Positions 24,035-37,708 of a DNA stretch of 64,000 nucleotides are shown in pieces. The notes beneath the pieces are model-generated. The model made no database searches, was not told the origin of the DNA, and saw nothing but the letters and a program-made list of their open reading frames with translations. Both the position numbers and the translations under genes were made by a program. The stretch's first letter is position 1. Every line of letters begins with the position of its first letter. Source of the stretch: Hysterium pulicare CBS 123377 (taxonomy: Eukaryota; Ascomycota; Dothideomycetes; Hysteriales; Hysteriaceae); contig AJFK01001053.1 in NCBI GenBank assembly GCA_000467715.1, positions 1 through 64,000 of the forward strand. The letters run 5' to 3'.

Positions 24035-24835
24035 ACGTTATGCGGTAATCTAATCCGCAGCGCAATGCATCCATTCCCTATTCACGAGCGTATCAAAGCT
24101 TTGCTTCTTCCCAATGCAACTATTCCTTGCTTTGCTGCGTGTTTGCTTTCGCGTGTAACGATACAGTGTTACAATATTGCAGGCTTTTTCACATACACGT
24201 GCCTTATCATCCATAAGTCTGCTTCTTCTCATGCCTTTGCTTTATTTCGTGCATCTTGAGAAGAGATGCAAAAGTTAAAAGCAGCCAATTCACAGACAGC
24301 CAATTCACAGCCAGCCACTCCCTGGTATGTCAGCGCAAGACCTCAGCCAGCTTCGCCATCATCGCCTTCAGATTGAAGCTTCTGTACGATCAAACTCGCC
24401 ATTTAGCCTTGTTCGATGGACGTATCATCCCATAAGCGAGGGGGATTCGTGTACTGCAGCATGTCGAGTTCTAACGTCTAGTTTCGAGGCACACTTGGAA
24501 AGAGAGTTTTACTTCATTAGTCAGAACCCTTTGGCAAAATATTGCATCGTTGTCTGCTTTACGCTGTCCTCGTGCTCGCCAAGTCGGTCGCTCTTTCCAT
24601 GATAAAACAGTGTATTCACCGCTATGTTACTAGCGTCCTGGTGTTACCGCAACTCAAAAGTCTCTCACTCAAATCTAAATTCAAGACTACAATTGACGTC
24701 AATTGGAAACACCCTACTTCAATATTAAATCAATCAAGCTCTCCTCCCATTCTCCTTCCAATTCTTCTCAACCTCACCTTCGACTCTCGTCCGCTGAGCC
24801 CGAAGACACTCGTCTTCACTCTCACAACCCTCAAA
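24035..24835. other. intergenic region, UbiA promoter
   Basis: It contains a 15-bp direct repeat at 24282-24311 and a CT-rich leader before 24836. The frame is open upstream of the UbiA ATG, but its sequence looks like leader rather than protein. Confidence 0.45.
24282..24311 (+). repeat. two tandem copies of a 15-bp unit
   Basis: cagccaattcacaga is followed directly by cagccaattcacagc, then a partial third copy (cagccactc). Each unit holds CCAAT. It lies about 530 bp before the UbiA start and could be a CCAAT-factor site pair. Confidence 0.6.
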
Positions 24836-25909
24836 ATGACTGACATCAAATTCAAAACACCAAAACAAGCTCCATCTCAACATGCCATCTACAAGCCTCC
24901 CACCCAAGGCATCCTGTCCTACCTTCCCGCGAGCTGGGTCCCCTACGGCGAACTCATGCGCATCGACAAACCAGCCGGCATCTATGCATTCTCCGTACCC
25001 TGCATCCTCGGGCTTCTTCTCGGGGGCTGTTTAGCCCTCCAGTCAACCACCAATCAATTCACTTCCGTCTCCAGCGACGGTCGCTCCCACGATACCTTCA
25101 CGAAACCACCTCGCCTCCCCGACCCTCACCCCCTCCGCCTCCTCTACCTCGCCACTGTCTTCCTGCCGGGCTGCTTTCTCCTCCGCTCTGCTGCGTGCGC
25201 CTGGAACGATCTCATCGACGCACCCTTCGACCGCCTCGTAACCCGCACCCGTCTCCGCCCCATCGCTCGCTACGCCATCTCCCCACCAGCCGCCATCCTC
25301 TTCGTCGAAGCACTCGCCCTCATCGGCTTGCCTCTCCTCCTCCTCCTACCCTTCAACTCCGCAAAACACGCGCTGGGAGTCACGGCCCTGGCGGCTATCT
25401 ACCCCTTCGCGAAACGCGTAACAGATTTCCCGCAAGTGGTGCTGGGAGCTACGTTCGGGTGGTGTGTGGTTATGAGTCTGGAGGCTGTGGTAGCTATGAG
25501 GGAAGAGGGATTCCTGAAAGAAGGTCTAGTCCTGGCTTCCGTGATGGTTGTTTGGAATACGGCCAACGACACCATCTACGCGCATCAGGATATCGCGGAT
25601 GATGTGAAGGCGGGCGTGAAGTCTATGTCTGTGAGGTTCGCAGAGAGCACGAAGACTCTAAGTAGTTTTCTGGCTGTTATCCAGGTGGCGCTTTTGGGGT
25701 ATCTGGGATGGTTGGGCGGGTTCGGAGTCTTGTACTATGTTGGGACTTGCGGGGGCACGGCGATCACTATGGGAGCTTTCATTCGGGGCGTGGATTTGAA
25801 GAGGCCGGAGAGTTGTGCTGCGTGGTTTATGTGGCAGTTTCGTTATGTTGGGGCGGCCATGGCCAGTGGATTCCTCGCGGAGTATGTCTCGAGGCTGGCT
25901 AGGACGTGA
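24836..25909 (+). CDS. UbiA-family prenyltransferase
   Basis: A single exon of 357 aa; the start is MTDIKFKTPKQ. It is an integral membrane protein with 8-9 hydrophobic helices. The first Asp-rich motif is NDLIDAPFDRLVTRT (the NDxxDxxxD type) and the second is YAHQDIADDVKAGVKS. Both bind Mg-prenyl diphosphate. The opening ELMRIDKPAGIYAF is typical of fungal UbiA enzymes. These attach a prenyl chain to an aromatic acceptor. Family members range from Coq2 (ubiquinone, mitochondria) to meroterpenoid enzymes. Lack of a clear targeting sequence after MTDIK and the divergence from Coq2 as I recall it favour a secondary-metabolism or other non-Coq2 role. The acceptor is unknown. Confidence 0.9.
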   Translation: MTDIKFKTPKQAPSQHAIYKPPTQGILSYLPASWVPYGELMRIDKPAGIYAFSVPCILGLLLGGCLALQSTTNQFTSVSSDGRSHDTFTKPPRLPDPHPLRLLYLATVFLPGCFLLRSAACAWNDLIDAPFDRLVTRTRLRPIARYAISPPAAILFVEALALIGLPLLLLLPFNSAKHALGVTALAAIYPFAKRVTDFPQVVLGATFGWCVVMSLEAVVAMREEGFLKEGLVLASVMVVWNTANDTIYAHQDIADDVKAGVKSMSVRFAESTKTLSSFLAVIQVALLGYLGWLGGFGVLYYVGTCGGTAITMGAFIRGVDLKRPESCAAWFMWQFRYVGAAMASGFLAEYVSRLART

Positions 25910-26222
25910 GGGTGAGCTAGTTCTAGGGTAGGCCTCATTGGGTAGGGTGCATGGTTTCTCTGGGGCGATTAGTGGGAAAGCTTCTGGCATGGCGATTGAG
26001 ACTTCGCGAAGCAGGTGTGAAGTACCTCGGTGAGCCGGCGTGATATGTGGATTACTGGCAAATGGCTGCGTAGTCCTCTCTAGAGCGAGGAATTATGAGA
26101 ACCAGCGATATGGGCTGAACAATTCAGACATTTAGGTTCTTTTTTGCGATGATTGGGAAGGGAATAGTCATAGTTCAGGATTTATCTGACAGAGAATTTC
26201 AGATGTCAACACCAAGCAAGTC
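25910..26222. other. convergent intergenic region
   Basis: Short 3' flanks of the UbiA and permease genes; nothing else is seen. Confidence 0.5.
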
Positions 26223-28089
26223 TTAAGACCCCCCCTCATCTTCCCTATCCCAACCATACCTCTTCACAGGCATCTCAAACCTCCGCCGTCCGCTAACCAC
26301 CCAATCCACCCCCGCCGCCAAAAGAATAACCCCCAAAATCGGCCCTCCATAATTGAAATCATCCTTCGAGACCGGCAGTAGCTGCGGAAACGGCATCCAA
26401 GCCAATACGTAGATCAAGTAACACAGCGAAAACACATTCACCGGGACGCCCCATTTCCCGAGTGTGAAAGGACCCCAGCGCGGGCTAGGCTGAGACGGCC
26501 GTAAGCGGCGGATGAGGAGGAAGAGGATGGGGATGACGTAGGAGAGGTAGAGAGCGAGGGATTGAAGAGAGATTATGGCGTTGAAGGCTGTGGCGCTGGC
26601 GATGTAGATCAAGGAGAGCATGCAGATGATTGTGGTGTCGAGGAGGAGGGCTGGGAGGGGGAGGTGGAGGGTTGGGTGGACCTGTGGAGCTGTTCAGCTT
26701 AAGGAGATGGGGTAGTGGAAGGGATTTACTTGGGCCTTACGGATGATAGAATTCGATGAAAGGGGAGGCCTTTATCTTTCGCGAAACACCATATCAAGCG
26801 CGATATCGATGCCATGGCATTGAAGAAGGCGACGTAGACTATGAGCGCGATGAGTGCTACGATGCAGGTAGTAGCGCGCTTCGAACCTGTGGCTTGGTAG
26901 TAGACTTCGATGAGGGGGAGCCCGGTGGGGGTATTGGTGACCAGATCGATGTTACCGATGTGGAAGAGGACAACGAGGACGTAGGCGAACATCATGATGC
27001 CGTTGGTTGTTACAGCAATGATGATGCTGCGGGGGACGAGGATACGGACGTTTTTCACTTCGTCGCACATGTGGAGGATGCTGTCGGCGCCTATACACCA
27101 TGAAGGATGACCTTGTATGAGTACAGTTCTAAGAGGCAACGAGAAGCGGAGTTTATTAAATCTCATACCGGTCACAGGAAACGTGCAAGTCAACAACCCG
27201 AGGCTGAAAGCCACGCCAGGGCTACTCCACCCACTGACATCATGCGTCAGAGTCTTGAAGACGAAGTCTGGGGAACTCCGCTTTCCCATGACGGGGAGTA
27301 TCACTAGCGATACGATGAATAGAACGACGTGCAGGGTCCCTCCTATAGCTTCCATGACATTGAGCACTTTGCGGAACCAAAGGTTACAAAGAAAGGGAGG
27401 AATGATTGTTGCGAGCATGATCAGACTAATATGCCAGCGTTCCGGGACATAATTCTCGTAGTTAAAGATGGCGAGGCCTGTCAGTGTGGTTGAGATGATG
27501 GATGGGGGACCCGCGGTGGCAAAAATCCATGCGAAGGTGGTTAACCAACCTAGTGAACGTCAATAAGCTATCCAAGTGATCGATAGCATAGATCGATATG
27601 GATCCGCTGACCCTGTATCAAACCCCAAAACCTCGGTGCGAAAGGTGCCAAGTTTGCCGACCATCGGTACTGAGCTCCTACGGTAGGATCTCTATGCTAT
27701 ATTAGCAACAGTCATCTTGGTAACCCTAAACCCCTACATTGAAGCCAGCTCAGCCAAAGAAAGTCCCACAGCTGACATTCCTATACTGGCAAGAATACTA
27801 CCGTAGAACATGGATGCTGGACCACCATTCGACAGCGCGAACTGAAAGGTGACGGCAAAGGATTCCCAAGATGCAAGGACAACTGTACCGAAAAGAGAGA
27901 TGGCAGAGAAATTGATAAAGCGCTGTCAGATATTAGCAGGCTATTCCGAAGGAGATAATGAGGTTGGCGTACTTCAAGCGCATGACGAGAAGGATGGGAC
28001 GGCACTCCCTGCGGTACCTCGACATCGCCAGCGACTTTTTCTGCTTCTTCGATGCCAGTTCCAATATCTACAGCTAGATTCTTCTCCAT
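26223..28089 (-). CDS. APC-superfamily choline/GABA/amino-acid permease
   Basis: Six exons: 27973-28089, 27738-27922, 27612-27691, 27169-27549, 26741-27111 and 26223-26681, giving 530 aa. It is a twelve-helix permease of the fungal choline/GABA group (Hnm1/Uga4-like). Marks are SLAELASIDPTVGAQYRWSA across an intron, WLTTFAWI, GADSILHMCDEVKNVRILVP and FNAMASISRLIWCFAKDKGL. It probably sits in the plasma membrane and imports a small amine or amino acid; the substrate cannot be read from sequence. An upstream in-frame ATG at 28128 would add 13 residues, but it follows an acceptor-like TTATAG, so an additional 5' exon is possible. The N-terminus is the least certain part. Confidence 0.87.
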
Positions 28090-28128
28090 GGTGAGCTGGT
28101 CAGCATCTATAAGGTCAGATGTTAGCAT

Positions 28129-28819
28129 TCCAAGACTGCGGGGAAAGGGTTCTCTTATGTCTCAAGTCACACAGCATATGCATAGTCATATATTCTGCAA
28201 CAAATCGAAGGCATCCTTATCTAATGTGTAAGTCTGTCGTTCGTGTGTAACTTGGCATTCTAGAGTCGCAGAGAACGAGTGGGTGTGATTGGGTTGGAAC
28301 AGGGCATGATATTCCGGCTGAGGAACGGTCCGTATGCAGCTAGCTGTTCCTGGCCATCTGGCTTGCCATTAAAGGACTACAACGATAAGTGAAGCTTATG
28401 AAAAGGCAGAGGACTGTATCCAATCACATACCAAAATTAAAGAATCGGGTTCCTGTAGCGATTAGTTCCGCGGCATCGTAGGTTCCCAAAATACAGTTCG
28501 ACCCTGTATGCATTATTCCAGTAACTTTTCTACACCCTCCTTATCCACCACACAAACCCCCGTAGTAATATATTATACACAAAGCGAGAACCCTTCCCAT
28601 GCATCATGACTATCTAAACGTCCCCACATCGGGTCCCAGCAAATTACAAGATGATAGACTGGCGCTCACGAAACCTAAACAAGCGCAATCCCACCTCAAG
28701 AACGAAACATGAAGAGAGGTGTTTTGAGGAAGAGATGAGAGGCATAAATACAAGTTGAGAAGACCGAGCTAAGTGCGGATCCAAAATTATTCTATGGGTA
28801 AGAAAAAGCCAGTAGACTT
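28129..28819. other. intergenic region
   Basis: The permease promoter and TOM70 3' flank. No gene is seen. Confidence 0.5.
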
Positions 28820-30967
<2,148 letters not shown>

Positions 30968-31615
30968 GATGCGAAGTCCCAGAACTTGAATGGAAAATAG
31001 ACAATAGCCGCGTCCTGGAAGGAGAACAGGACTGAATGCGGGCTAAAATAAAGAGAGGTTGATAAGGGGAGGGGGTTGATGGAGAGATCTTTGGAGTGTA
31101 CACGAGCAGCTGCTGGCTGTAAATTTCCGAGCTTGGATGATTACTGTGAAAAGAGGTCCGAGCTTCCAAATGACATCGTCGACTAAGGGTGACAAACATA
31201 AGAAACGCGATTTCTTGTTTCATCACGCTAACTTTTGGAAACAAACGCTTCACGTCTTTCATTCAAGCGGTAGCTCGTCATAACACTGTTAACTCATTAC
31301 ATGTCGTTCCTTCTAAACCCTCGAGATAAGAATATATCTCCCATCATAGTCACGTGACTGTGAACTCTCTTCCATCGTCGTAATCTTCAGAAAGTTTATA
31401 AGTCTCAAATTATCGGACATCTTCCTCGGATATCCAGTTATCAGTCTGGGCTCATAGATCTTGGTCTGAAGATCTGACACTGCCACGTCGTCCTGCAAGC
31501 TCCGCGGCGGACTTTCGGACATCTTTGGACTCGTCACAAATTTTCCCCATAAAACACATCATTTCATTTCTCTCATTTCTCAAATATCATCTTTATCCGA
31601 CTATTGTCATTCAAA
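30968..31615. promoter_or_regulatory. shared divergent promoter of TOM70 and ADC lyase
   Basis: 648 bp between divergent start codons, with a CT-rich leader just before 31616. No gene is supported inside it. Confidence 0.5.
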
Positions 31616-32722
31616 ATGTCGGCTTCGGAAGAGAACTTCCAGCTTTTCACATCCCTCCGCTATGATCCGCTACTCCTGACCTCGTCAGAGAATAGCTTAC
31701 CATTACTAAGCTTCGAGTCTCCATCTCCATTCTATATGCTAGTTTATCATCGTGACCGCATGCTAGAAGCTGCTCAACATTTCGAGTGGCATGAAGTAGC
31801 GAAGAGGCTCATAGATGGCAAAGCTCTACATGCAATTCTTTTAGAGAAAGTACACAACTACTTCAAAGAAAATGGGCCAGAAAATGGACCCTTAAAAGTA
31901 TGAACAGAGCACTTTCGGACATGCCTTCCCTAGATTTTCGAGTACTTGCTAACTTCCCTCCAGCTTCGCATCCTCTTCGACCGTCCCGCAAACCTCTCCG
32001 TCGAGCTCTCTCCCGTTCCAGTCATCCCCCTAGAAACATTATATCCGAGTTCTTTCGACGCACCCAAACCTCCATCCCCAACCAATTCTGCGAAGCCCTT
32101 CAAACCCTCCCCTCTAACAGGCGGCGCCCTAACCCTCGGCCCCACAGACTCTCTCCCCAACACCTCCCCACCCCTCCCACCAACCTGGACCATCCGTCTG
32201 GATCCAATCTCCACATCCATAAGCCCCTTCACCAGCCTCAAAACCACTCATCGTCCCCACTACGACAGTGCTCGCAACCGCGCCTTACCAGAAAACGAAG
32301 CCGCGCCCTTGCTCACAGAAGTCATGATGCATAACCCATGCAACGAATTAACCGAAGGTACATTGACCTCTCTCTACCTTTTCCGTGGCGGGAGGTGGGT
32401 TACGCCACCTGTTGGTGTGCCTGCGGGGGAATTCACGCCCTCTACTCTCTCGGAAAACGAGAATGAAGAGGAGAAGAGGAGGGACGGCGAGCCTGGGAAG
32501 GATGAAGGCGAGTTGAGGAAGCCGTTTCCCGGGCGGTGGGGACATAGTGTCAGGAGCGAGAAGGTGGGAAGTGGAGGACAGAGGGGGACGACGAGGAGAT
32601 GGGCGTTGGGGAAGGGATTGTGTATGGAGGAACCGGTTGGGGTGGATACGGTGAGTGTAGGGGAGGGGTTGTGGGTTAGTAATGGGGTGAGAGGGTTTGG
32701 GTTTGGGAGGGTTGTAGAGTAA
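31616..32722 (+). CDS. ABZ2: Aminodeoxychorismate lyase-like class IV aminotransferase
   Basis: Two exons: 31616-31897 and 31964-32722, giving 346 aa. It belongs to fold-type IV PLP enzymes. The catalytic Lys lies in LKTTHRPHYDSAR, and the conserved Glu region is CNELTEGTLTSLYLFRGG. The C-terminal block GLCMEEPVGVDTVSVGEGLW and SNGVRGFGFGRV is typical of fungal 4-amino-4-deoxychorismate lyases. These make p-aminobenzoate for folate in the cytosol. A Glu/Lys-rich insert and a Pro-rich segment interrupt the fold, as is common in fungal members. A different class IV aminotransferase role is possible, but the pattern favours ABZ2. Confidence 0.8.
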
Positions 32723-33124
32723 GATACGGCTAGTGGGTGGTGGTGGTGGTGAATAGAGGAATTGAGGATTCCGCTCGTTATTTTGAGTTGGGAGGCGGAA
32801 AACAACCCTCTAAGCATGTATAAAGTAAGAGACATGGCCTTGAAGTCGTGTTGCGCGGGACCATGGACCATATCATAGCGCTTTACATTACCAAAATTTG
32901 AAACACCACTCTGTTATTTTAGAACAAAGAGTCCTTTTAACAAGAAGAGTGTCTTATTGTTAGTAAGACGCCGATATCATGTCCATAATCGTAGGGAATC
33001 CAGGCCCAGCTCCTTACCATACAAAGCCCATTTTACCTATCCACAAACCGAAGCCACAATCCTTATATACGCCGAATACTCTGAACCGAAAATGCCCTGT
33101 CCAAGTGTTAATCCCTTCACAAAC
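32723..33124. other. convergent intergenic region
   Basis: It contains a short TGG repeat (32737-32752). No gene is seen. Confidence 0.5.
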
Positions 33125-34559
33125 TCAGTTCACCCTCGCCCGCTTCCTTCGCCTCATCTTCTCCTGTTTAGGCGGCTTACTTCCCCAATGATTTGCCTTC
33201 AACTCATCTCTCCATTGTAAGCATTTCCTCTTCTCCTCTTTACTGGCATGCTCATGGAAATCACACCATCCATCCACCATTTTATGTACATTGCCTTCCG
33301 CATATTTACACCTCACGCTCGCAATGCCGAAGAGGAATCTTTCAAATCCGGGTCCCATAGAACGATAATTGTCGATACTGATCCATTCTGTAGTCGTCCA
33401 ACTATACGAGTAGAATTTGATCAGGTAGCGGCAGAGGGGAGTCTTTTGCGGAAGGATGTCAAAAGCCTTTTGCACTAGCAAGAGCCCCGGGATGCCGTCT
33501 TGGTAGCGCATATCGGCTACTTGCCAGGTACGGAGGATATCGAATTGGAGGCGGGAGATGTGGCGGTAGTATGCGAAGATGTAAAGATCTAGTAGGTCCT
33601 CGTAGTACTCGACTATTTCGTCGAAATTATCGTCGTCAAAGCAGTACGACGTTCGTGGTGTGACTTCGCCTGGTGGGAAGGGCTGCTCGATATACGTGGG
33701 CTCTCCGGTCCATTTGGCGTAGATTTGTTGGGTGCGCCTTGATGCCGCTGGTTCTTCGTTGCAGACGTACACAGGTATCTCGCCTTGATCACCGGATTCG
33801 ATTGAGCGAAGTTTCTCACTGCTAATAGAGAGTCGGACGATTCTAGACTGATGCCGATGGCTAGCTGCTGGACATTCTCTTCGCTCCTCATCACCTTTCT
33901 GGATGCTTGGCCTCTCTTCTTCTGTGGGTGTTGGGTATCCGTTCCTTAAGGTAGCAAAATCTACGTGCTGCACAGCTGGTTCTTGTCCAAGCTGCATAAT
34001 GGCGTACTGATCATTGGGGTCTCTTTCACTTGGTCCACCATGTTTCTCATATAAGTGGCCTTGCTCTGCTTCCTTTGAATGATCAGGTACACCGTCTTCC
34101 ACACCTCTTCTTTCTGTAACACCATGCTGTGAGTCGTCATTAGATTTCGGTTGGTCTGACGTCTGAATCCTCAACGGCCATTTCTCGACTTCAATTTCAT
34201 GTGTGTTTTGGTCTTCGCTTGTCGACTCCGAGTCATGCTCATTAGAGAGAGTAAGTTGCTTATCATTGTCTTGATCGAGCTCCCCAAAGACTGAATCGAG
34301 ATCGTTTTGATCTTCTTGCAATGATGGCGCGAGGCGCGTCTTCTCGCGTACTTTTTCGATGATCTGATCGCGGATATTGAGCAGCTCCGTAGACAACTGG
34401 TCGACGTCCACACTAAATGTTTTACTACTGTTCCCGATCTGAACGGAAATGAGTATGGTTTGATTGCTGTAGCGTCCGCTTAGTGAACCATGGCTAGCAC
34501 GAGTCAGGGAACAGATATCAAACTTACAAGCGACGCTCTTCTTCGCTGTCGGATGACAT
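33125..34559 (-). CDS. BTB/POZ-like fungal protein
   Basis: Two exons: 34528-34559 and 33125-34466, giving 457 aa. After MSSDSEEERRF the sequence ILISVQIGNSSKTFSVDVDQL matches the first strands of fungal BTB domains. The middle (about 60-260) is acidic and disordered. The C-terminal part has the helical pattern typical after a BTB fold (YYEDLLDLYIFAYYRHISRL, YLIKFYSYSWTTTEW) and the late motif CDFHEHASKEEKRKC found at the ends of many fungal BTB proteins. The BTB fold appears to be split by the long disordered insert, which is unusual. It probably mediates protein-protein contacts; no specific partner is evident. The short first exon is supported by phase and by restoring the BTB start. Confidence 0.68.
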
Positions 34560-35500
34560 CTTGCAGCAACATTGAGTAGAGAGATTCACTTCATACAATG
34601 TTTGGAGACTGATCTGCCGTACTCTCGAGAGGGGTTGAAGCAAACCAAAAAAAAGAGAGGGTGCAGGGCAACGCGGGGACGTGCCACTAATAATTTGTCG
34701 TGGGTGATGCGGGCTGGGGTGGTTGGCGCCTAGAATTTGGAGGGACGCAGCCACCCGGGATTGCTTTTGCTTTTTCCCTTTTCCCTTTTCCTCAGCACGC
34801 CAAACGGGTCTGAGACGACGGGCTGAACTGAGCTTTGGAGCGATAGTGATGAAATTGTTCGCCTGCTGTGATGATCGGGCTCGTGATAATCTTGTAACTT
34901 CCGAGGAATACTAGACGACGTTTAGGATGGCATTGATGGCCGGGAAGTTGTTGGACAGCCATTGCGGCACAGCATCTCGCGTGCCCATCAACAATCGAAG
35001 CACGGGCGGGGACATCTTTGCGTAACGTCACCATTCCTCAATCGTTAGAGTGGGCAGCCAGGTCCCCTTTCACATGATTGATTCGGTTCCATCTCAATGC
35101 ATTTAAGAGCTGTCGTAGAGCTCAATAGCTACATACACGATGGCAGCCTTTACATACACCGTCCAAATTGGGTAAAAAAGAATAACGTATTACAGGAGAA
35201 CGATATAACTGGCCCTTATAAATGGTATAGATTGAGATACCCCTTCTACAAGTAAGTGGCAATATGGCTATCTTTGAAGGTCATCTGAGCTTTGCCCAAG
35301 GCCTGAAATCTGGTAGAGGACATTGAACTCATTACAAGAGAGTCACAGCCTAAATATCTAGATATGTACATATAAGAAGAAGGTATTTAGAGTATAATAT
35401 ATTTAGGATAAAAAATTTCCTCACGAAGTGTCTAAGTTGTTGACATAACATAGTTGCCTCAAGCTGGCCTGCCATGCATCGACACACCGTATGGTTCTTC
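34560..35500. other. intergenic region
   Basis: It contains CT-rich tracts near 34763-34795 and AT-rich 3' flank near 35340-35420. No gene is supported. Confidence 0.5.
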
Positions 35501-37354
35501 TCAATCGCTATCATCATCCCCGTCGCTGTCTTCGCCGCTGCTAGCTTCTGAACTAGCCCTTGAGCTAGACTCGTCACTGTCCTCACTATCGCTACCACTT
35601 TCGCTTTCATCCGATTCAGAGCTTGAGTTTTCAACAGAATCCCCCGACGAGTCCGAGTTTGCTGCATCGTCTGATTCTTCATCCGAGCTGGAAGAAGACT
35701 CCTCGCTGCTACTGCTCCTGCTACTACTATCACTGCTGCTCTCCTCATCACTCATACCAGTCCTCAGTTTCTTAGTCCTGGTTCTTTGCTTTGATGACAT
35801 CGGGGCTTCTTGAGCAACAGTATTCTGTTCCGGCAGATTAAGTATCTGCGCTTGGACCGGTACGATTGGAGTGCCTAAGGCTTGTAAGAGGTCCTCAGCC
35901 CGGCGTCGTTTCAAGCTACGTATATGGGTTTCTGGATCCGATGCTTCTGCTAGAGCTTCGAGTTCAGCTTCTTCACGTCGCCGCTTATTTTCTTTCCGCA
36001 AACGGTTGCCGAGGGCCTCGTCATGGGCAGCTTTTCGTGCAGCAGGATCGTCCATTGCTGGTGACTCAGTGTAGTCGAGATTCTTCAACAGCTTTAGAGC
36101 GGCCTCTCGTAGCCGATCTCGAGCGGCAGCACCTTGAAGACCTTTAATGTATTCTGCAAGAGCTGATGAATATTTTGGTGGGATAAGGGATACATCCAAG
36201 GCGTTTTTTAACAAATCGGACTGCTTTGTCTTGTTAAATTTCCAGGTGTCGCGAGAGTTTTGATAAGAAGTTAGGTAGGAGAGGTAGTATGCTGGATTCT
36301 TCGTTGACTTCGCCCGTGGTAAAGGAGCTTTGGGTACTTTGGCTTCCTTTGATGGCCCGGGACTATCTGGCTTCTTCTTTTTCCTCTCGACTTGCTGTGT
36401 TTTCTCTGTCGGTTTGGTGGTCTTCTCTGTAGGCTTGGAAGTAGATTGCGGAGCAGGAATGTCGTTCGCGGGGTGCCGTTTGGGAGGTGGAGCAAATTCT
36501 GCTACTTCTGTTGCAGTGAAGTCTGCTGCGTGGCCCTTTTGTTGTTCTTCCCAGACTTTGAACAGAGTTGAGGCACTATTTCCGTCGCTCGTCTTGGTGT
36601 CAGGTGTAAACGTGACTGATTTGCGACGAATAAGAGAGGATGTAGGTGTGGCTGTGGCCTTTTGGGCTTGGAGATCCTGACGATTGGGACTTGGAGTGGG
36701 ACTTTCAGATATTTTCGAAAACTTGCTAGCAGGTGTAATCAGATGAGAAGTATCGTCCTTGATAGCGTCCGTTTCTGCTGATACCCGCAGTGCATCACTT
36801 GACTCAGCTTCACCAGGCGACGCTTGAGTGAACGATGCGTCTTGACTTTGTAGCCTACTGGGCTCGGCGTATTCCTGTCTATGACCGTTTCGTAATTTTG
36901 ACAACTTGCCGTTCAATGAAGTTTTGCTCTTTTTCTTTCGGTAGTTCGGATCTCCTTTTGAGTGAAACTTCTCTTCCGAGGGCATAAGATCGGACCTTGC
37001 TTCACCGCTCTCTTTGATGAGTGAGGCCTCAATTCGCTCTGCTTTCCAGCCGTTGGTCTCTTGTGCAATGGATGACTTGCTCTTCTTAGCTGGTTGGCTA
37101 TCTGGATCAGCTGCAACGGAATCGAATTTCCTTTTGCCAAGCTGTGATGCGTTTCCATCTCTTGTAGCCTTGGGAATACCGCTTGTAGGAGAAGAACCCT
37201 GAACATCGCCAGCATAGTTACCATTTACCAGCCTTTGACTCGGGCTTTGAGATGCCTGGAATGGTGGCACGGCATCTCCGGATTGACCCTCATTCTTGAG
37301 CTTCAGACCAAGTCTCTTCCAGGCCGGGAGACGAGCAGTAGTTGTTGAAGCCAT
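35501..37354 (-). CDS. WKF-domain nuclear/nucleolar protein
   Basis: A single exon of 617 aa. The WKF domain (DUF2373 type, as in human C7orf50) lies near residues 350-420: AYYLSYLTSYQNSRDTWKFN, with W-K-F at about 370, followed by the DRLREAALKLLKNLDY helix. The N-terminal half is disordered, with many Lys/Ser basic clusters like nuclear localisation signals (GKRKFDS, PAKKSKSS). The last ~90 residues are almost entirely Ser/Asp/Glu, typical of nucleolar acidic tails. The family is linked to ribosome biogenesis; a precise activity is not known. It is divergent from SCL1. Confidence 0.85.
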   Translation of the reverse strand: MASTTTARLPAWKRLGLKLKNEGQSGDAVPPFQASQSPSQRLVNGNYAGDVQGSSPTSGIPKATRDGNASQLGKRKFDSVAADPDSQPAKKSKSSIAQETNGWKAERIEASLIKESGEARSDLMPSEEKFHSKGDPNYRKKKSKTSLNGKLSKLRNGHRQEYAEPSRLQSQDASFTQASPGEAESSDALRVSAETDAIKDDTSHLITPASKFSKISESPTPSPNRQDLQAQKATATPTSSLIRRKSVTFTPDTKTSDGNSASTLFKVWEEQQKGHAADFTATEVAEFAPPPKRHPANDIPAPQSTSKPTEKTTKPTEKTQQVERKKKKPDSPGPSKEAKVPKAPLPRAKSTKNPAYYLSYLTSYQNSRDTWKFNKTKQSDLLKNALDVSLIPPKYSSALAEYIKGLQGAAARDRLREAALKLLKNLDYTESPAMDDPAARKAAHDEALGNRLRKENKRRREEAELEALAEASDPETHIRSLKRRRAEDLLQALGTPIVPVQAQILNLPEQNTVAQEAPMSSKQRTRTKKLRTGMSDEESSSDSSSRSSSSEESSSSSDEESDDAANSDSSGDSVENSSSESDESESGSDSEDSDESSSRASSEASSGEDSDGDDDSD

Positions 37355-37708
37355 TGCAAAGCGGGAAGTAGGTGCTCAAGAACTATCAAGGACCCAGGCA
37401 AAATGCCATCGCTCAATGCCGAATCAGCTCCTATGCATGATTTTGTAAGTAAAGAAATGTCGAATGAAAAGCGTAGAGAAGACTTTTCGACTAAGTGTGG
37501 CTGATGACGGTGGCCCGTGCGCCTGTGAAGATCTCACGGCTAGGTCCGAGAAGCTTCCCAGGCTCCCTCAGAAACGCGTACCGTACCGACAAACTCCATA
37601 ATACACCTCAAGCCATCACCACTTACAATATCCCGAGCTTACTGTTGATTTCCTGGAGTCGCCGTCAAGCTGAAGCAAAGTTTCTAGCATAAAGAACTCA
37701 TCGCCATC
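37355..37708. promoter_or_regulatory. shared divergent promoter of WKF gene and SCL1
   Basis: 354 bp between divergent starts, the shortest shared promoter of the core pairs here. I do not see an exact proteasome-associated control element (GGTGGCAAA). Confidence 0.5.

Noticed and set aside
24542-24835. 98-codon N-terminal extension of the UbiA protein
   Set aside because: Sequence is Ser/Leu/Pro-rich CT leader, and fungal UbiA enzymes start close to MTDIK.
35454-35813. Ser/Leu-rich plus-strand frame opposite the WKF gene
   Set aside because: It is a shadow of the Ser/Asp/Glu repeat tail on the other strand.
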